Below, one piece after another: positions 60,051 to 64,000 of a stretch of DNA of 64,000 nt. The translations under genes were made by a program, and so were the position numbers. A model generated the notes under the pieces. That model was not told where the DNA came from. It saw only the letters and a program-made list of their open reading frames with translations, and ran no database searches. The first letter of the stretch is position 1; the number at the start of each line of letters is the position of its first letter. Location: positions 5,303,694 to 5,367,693 of the forward strand of contig NC_092200.1 of the NCBI RefSeq assembly GCF_043641665.1. The letters run 5' to 3'. Origin of the DNA: Enoplosus armatus (Eukaryota; Chordata; Actinopteri; Centrarchiformes; Enoplosidae).

Positions 60051-60262
60051 AGGGAGGCTGATTCAGAGTCTGGGGGCATGAGAACTAAATGCGGCATCAC
60101 AGTAGGCTTCAGTACTGCAGTCAAGAACACTGAGAGTTCAGCTGAACAGTGATCTGTGAGGAGGTGAGTTTAAGTGAATTAAAAACAATTTGAAAAGCCT
60201 CATTTCTGTAGTGTTAAGGCAATCAAGAGATTTGAGTACCGGGGTGATATGTGCGCTGTATC
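60051..60262 (+). mobile_element. Diverged fish interspersed repeat, class unknown
   Basis: GGGAGGCTGATTCAGAGTCTG, GGGGCATGAGAACTAAATG and, at the other end, ACCGGGGTGATATGTGC are spaced as in a dispersed fish repeat I recall. In that repeat a GAGGCTGTTCCAGAG block precedes a GACCGGGGTGATGTG block. The middle is strongly diverged. No coding capacity. Confidence 0.45.
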
Positions 60263-60379
60263 AATAACAAAATGTAGGTAAACTACTGATCACGAGACAA
60301 TTAGAGTAAGATTTACCTTCGTATGGTTGTAGGATAAAGGTACGTTTTCTGACAATTGTGCAGATGTCCACCCAGCTTG

Positions 60380-60417
<38 letters not shown>
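60380..60417 (+). repeat. (TG)18-19 microsatellite
   Basis: Long uninterrupted TG run, probably polymorphic. Confidence 0.95.
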
Positions 60418-60418
<1 letters not shown>

Positions 60419-60579
60419 CCGATTAGAAAATAAAACATTACATTAAATCATTCATCTATGTGTTGGCAAAAACTGGGAAATGCCTGAGGCCCTCTTACAG
60501 CCAATGGCTCCCACAAAAGAATATAATTAAAATTAAATTAATTTGCATCAATAATAATTGTGCTTAATGACCAGCCATT

Positions 60580-60604
60580 ACACACACACACACATACACA
60601 CACA
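60580..60604 (+). repeat. Imperfect (CA)n microsatellite
   Basis: CA units with a single T interruption (ACATACAC), about 170 bp from the (TG)n tract and of opposite strand sense, so the two could pair. Confidence 0.9.
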
Positions 60605-61921
60605 GTTTTGTTAGAATAAAAGTTGTTTTAATGGTGAAGTTGTAGAAACACAGAAAAACACACACATTGTGAGGCTACAGCACTTAAAATAAACATTGCC
60701 TGTTGCCTTGAAGCTAATTTTCTATGCCATTACATCAGTTGTAAAGAAAATGAAACAAAACTGGCAAAGAAGTGCAGAAAAACACAAAGAGAGAAAATAG
60801 AAGTTCAGTTGACGGCTTTTTTCATTAAAGGATCATCAGTTAAATAATCAATGACGTTACAGCTCCCTGCAAACTCCAGTAACACAAACATGGGTCCTTT
60901 GTCTGCATCAACAGCAACAATAACGCTTTATTTCATTATGTGGATTCACTCATTCTCTAAGTCTGGTGACAAGCTCTTGTGTTTTTGTCAGTAAACAACT
61001 TTTCCCACGACACGCCAGAACTTTCCAGGTGCTAGTTTGCTTAAAACATGTATTTAAAATGGGGGCTAAAATTCAGGGCCTTCGTCCAAGGCCACGAATG
61101 ACATAAACCCATGAAGCTTTGCTAGCTAGCTTCATCACTTATCCAGTTTCGGGGTGGGTGGCAGAAAATGCAGCACGTTGTGGGGAAATTTGTTCTCATC
61201 ATCTAGCGTGTCAAGTGCATTGACTGATGATGTACGCATACAGTAACTTTTTTTTTAAAAAGAGTCAACAGATAAAAAGATAGACCACAGATTGCAAAAA
61301 TGCAACCCTGATCATCTTTCTCCGTCTGTAAAATAATCCAACTTGCTGTGCACACAGTCTCTGTCAACAAAGTGAATATCCATCCTCATGTACTGGACTT
61401 GTATAAAATATCGAAGATGTCTGCATTTTTTATGTGACACACTAATATGTGACAAGTAGAAATAGAATGAATTCCATCATTTCAACTGAATATCAGTCAT
61501 ATCTCCAGAGCTATATCCATTAGAATTGTTAGGGGATTACGCTGCTCTGTCTCCCTGGGAAATCCTTTGTCAAGGTGCTGGAGAGAAGACTCAAGCCTGA
61601 TGGCAAAGCTTCAGATTCAAGAGTAAAAAATGTAGATTTTGTCCTGGTCACGGAAGAATAGACCAGACTTTTAAGAGATAAAATAAGGGCCGAGGGAGTT
61701 TGTTAATCCTGTCTATAGTATAAGTGCTGTGTGGATTGGGAAAAGGGCTAAAACAGTATTACCAGGTTTTCTGTGGGAGCACTGGGTTATAGATCCACTT
61801 CTGCAAGCAATTTAAAGGTTATATACTCCGAGTAAGAGCTATCTTCAAATTCTTCATATTGAGTTTTAATTCTATATTTTTCATTCTGTTTGCTAATCTG
61901 CCTGCACCAAAGATGTTTTGA
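60605..61921. other. Non-coding sequence, nothing recognised
   Basis: AT-rich. A GCTAGCTAGC word occurs at 61122. No supported features. Confidence 0.45.
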
Positions 61922-62344
61922 AGAAAAAGCTTGATATTCTAGGGAATGCTTTATCACTTCTCTTTCCGAATGTTGAAAGATTGATCAGTTCATTGACCAC
62001 TCCCGTGTCTGTACGCTAAATATGAAGCAAGAGCCAGGAGATGCTTAGCTTACCTTAGCATAAAGACGGGAAGAGTGGGAAGCAGCTAGCTTGGCTTTGT
62101 CCAAAGGTCATTAACACATTATATTCCATACAAAAACAAATGTTAAAAACAACAAATTGTGGTTTTACAGGGGGCCAGTAGCAGTAACTTCCTGTCTCCT
62201 GTCATGTTGTTTGGTAGGCAGACTTTTTTACCTTTGAACAGAGCCAGGCTAGTCGTTTCCCCCTGTTTCCAGTCTTTATGCTAAGCTAACCTAATCAGCT
62301 GCTGACAAGAAAGCAAATAAGAGCATCTCCCCTAATTCCTTTAA
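61922..62344. mobile_element. Foldback (palindromic) MITE, copy 2
   Basis: Arms at about 62044-62107 (TTAGCATAAAGACGGGAAG, GCTAGCTTGGCTTTGTCCAA) and 62228-62292 (ACAGAGCCAGGCTAG, CCAGTCTTTATGCTAAGCTA) are inverted copies of one another. They surround a centre with TGTGGTTTTACAGGGGG and AACTTCCTGTCTCCTG. The right end is TTAA at 62341-62344. It belongs to the same family as 30432-30836 but keeps the central part missing there and has a more diverged left end. Non-autonomous and non-coding. Confidence 0.75.
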
Positions 62345-62677
62345 AGATATTATGCAGCAAATGTTTTATTAGCTGTTACACAGGACTGCGGTTGGTCCCT
62401 TTTCATCTTTGTGTAGTATGCTGACAGTATTTGGATCTCAGCAGTGCTTTAATATCCTGTGACACATGATGTGAAGATGATGTTGTCCTTTTGGCCTCAT
62501 TGGACAGTAGTTCATATATGTCATGAATTATGTAAAAGTGGCTGCAGTCATTCAAGATTAGTCCCAAAGCACAAGTCAGTTTTTGCCCATAAGGTTTGAG
62601 CAGAAAATAAAAGAATTAGACTGTTAATACAAGAGGCCAAAATGAGGTTTATCAATATGGCAGCACTCATAAATGTG
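62345..62677. other. Non-coding sequence, nothing recognised
   Basis: Short AT-rich spacer between the foldback MITE and the LINE relic. Confidence 0.45.
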
Positions 62678-62870
62678 TGAGGAGTTCAATGACCCAGGAG
62701 GACGTTCGAGTCAAAATGCTGCTCTTCTGCATCGTGTAAGGATTCCCCCGAGGCGTCTTGGCTGACTGGGAGGAAACCCCAGGGCAGACCCGGGACACAT
62801 CTCCCAGCTGAACTGCAAACACCTCTGGAAATTCAACAAGGAGCTAGAAAATGACAGCCAGCACGACTGG
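62678..62870 (+). pseudogene. 3' end of an RTE/Rex3-like LINE reverse transcriptase, degraded
   Basis: One frame reads EEFNDPGGRSSQNAALLHR and then PPRRLG before a TGA. The next stretch, GGGAGGAAACCCCAGGGCAG and CCGGGACACATCTCCCAGCTG, keeps the order of the C-terminal coding and 3' region that I recall for Rex3-type non-LTR retrotransposons of fish (Arg/Gly/Pro-rich tail with ...GRPG...). Stops, an internal deletion and loss of the 3' GATG-type tail show it is dead. It is 5'-truncated, as usual for LINE copies. Family assignment to Rex3 rather than another LINE clade is from memory. Confidence 0.5.
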
Positions 62871-64000
62871 TTTCTCCTTTTGCACTGCAATCCTGCCCTG
62901 GATGAGCAGCAATGTGTGGATTAATGAAGGATTAAAATAAAGATCACAAACATTAAAGATGTAAATGCACTTTTGTCAATGTTACTACCCTAAATTACTC
63001 AACCCTGTCATAAAATGGAGATTCCCCGGGGATCCATAAATAGTATATGTGTGTGTTGGCAGTCATTTGTGAGGATTCATCAGTTCAGCAGGTATAAAAT
63101 GAGCCCTGTGATTGAGTACCCACTTAGTGTTTTTTATGACAGTGTAAGTTTAAAAAGGCAGAGGTTTTCATCAGTTGAGTACCTGCCACAATTTGACCTC
63201 ATGCAATAGTGGTGCGATTCAAAAATGTATTACTGGTATTGTCCACTAAGAGTAGGCCAGATCTTTACAGAGCTTCTACGCCACGAAGCAAGGGCATATA
63301 TTATTATAAGGACCCGAGAGAAATCATAGTTTTGATGAGACACTTTAAGGCAAAAGTATACACAACAATGGTGAATAAATGAAAAACAAGACAGTATATT
63401 AAGAAGAAGCCAAAGGGAGCCTGACAGTAATGAGTCTGGCTTGGAGAAAAGATGATACAGCCGCTGCTCACTGCGCCCACTGAAGGTTACAGTCTGGAAG
63501 TGTACATCTAAAACAGAGTCTCTGTGGAGCATAAATCAAAGCTTAGAGACCAAAGCGGAGCACCTTCCTGTGTCACCTGTCACCGAAGCTCACTTTGTTT
63601 TGCTAAAGGTGTCGTTTTTTTCCACTCAGCCCATTGAGTGAGCGCTTAAAACATAAATTTGAAGCCGGTAACAGTGTGGATAACTTAAATCTTTTGAAGC
63701 TGCAAATAGCTTACTTCCATTATCCTGCTGGGAACGAGCATTTGCAGCAACTTGTGGTTCTTAAAACAAACAGAGCCTCCGCACAGTCAAATCTTTTCAT
63801 AATCTATGTACCTAATATTTTACATATTGGATTAGCAAACTACTGTAAAAGTGGCCTTAGTGCTGTCAAAATAAACCAATTAAATGCGCAGACTGATCAA
63901 ATTTATACGTTACAGTATCACAATCAAACACGTGGAAGTGTCTGTGAAATTATCAATGATAAGGTGTAATAAATTGCCTGACAAAGGAGGGTTTATCTAT
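62871..64000. other. Non-coding sequence to the window end
   Basis: A 111-codon open frame at 63634-63969 follows an acceptor-like TTTTTTTCCACTCAG ending at 63629, but its composition is not protein-like and it has no initiating ATG near its start. A chance frame is the simpler reading. Confidence 0.35.

Noticed and set aside
63634..63969. 111-codon open frame after an acceptor-like site, possible terminal exon
   Set aside because: It is AT-driven composition with no initiating ATG near the start, and the length is within chance for this window. Transcript data could revive it.
1..64000. CRISPR arrays, bacterial operons, prophage or plasmid features
   Set aside because: No direct-repeat/spacer arrays, no ribosome-binding-site-led gene runs and no long open frames. 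The window is clearly vertebrate nuclear DNA.

Overview
The window looks like nuclear DNA of a spiny-rayed (percomorph) teleost fish. The background is AT-rich and non-coding, with many (CA/TG)n microsatellites and recurrent GCTAGC/GCTAAC words. It holds degraded copies of interspersed repeats that I recall as typical of percomorph genomes. I base those family matches on remembered sequence features, not on a search. There is no bacterial, phage or plasmid gene organisation, and no complete protein-coding gene, rRNA or tRNA gene that I can support. Open frames are short (at most about 150 codons) and most overlap repeats or microsatellites. The window is therefore either the inside of one or more very long introns or an intergenic desert.

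Layout. 1-15 kb: mostly unique sequence, with a TTAA-ended miniature transposon (1903-2486), a possible minus-strand exon with a perfect splice donor (3430-3535), a conserved-element-like block (12241-12480) and a SINE relic (14755-14960). 15.6-17.4 kb: one copy of an unidentified 250-bp homologous pair (partner at 49.5 kb, opposite strand), followed by a block that resembles conserved developmental enhancers. 20-30 kb: a 40-bp palindrome, a solo-LTR-like element with a 5-bp target duplication (24132-24570), a SINE tail fragment and an interspersed repeat (28170-28650). 30-45 kb: a foldback MITE, a second common repeat (32915-33260), microsatellites, two enhancer-like blocks, a motif-rich repeat (39650-40110) and two tRNA-headed SINE candidates (43938-44230 plus, 44500-44680 minus). 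45-52 kb: a purine-rich tract with (GA)11, a possible Pro-rich exon (46185-46398), a terminal-inverted-repeat element with a large insert (47044-47954), an 18-nt microexon candidate (48501-48518 minus), and the second copy of the homologous pair (49545-49797). 52-64 kb: microsatellites, a small TTAA MITE (57696-57896), an enhancer-like block with an RFX X-box-like palindrome (58917-58930), a second foldback MITE (61922-62344) and the 3' end of an RTE/Rex3-like LINE (62678-62870).

No set of genes here works together as a system. I did not find an undescribed defence or biosynthetic system. The most checkable unusual items are the inverted homologous pair at 15.7/49.6 kb, the LTR-like element with its target duplication and internal duplication, the TTAA-ended elements, and the microexon and exon candidates. 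The exon candidates are weak: splice-like motifs are common by chance in 64 kb of DNA.
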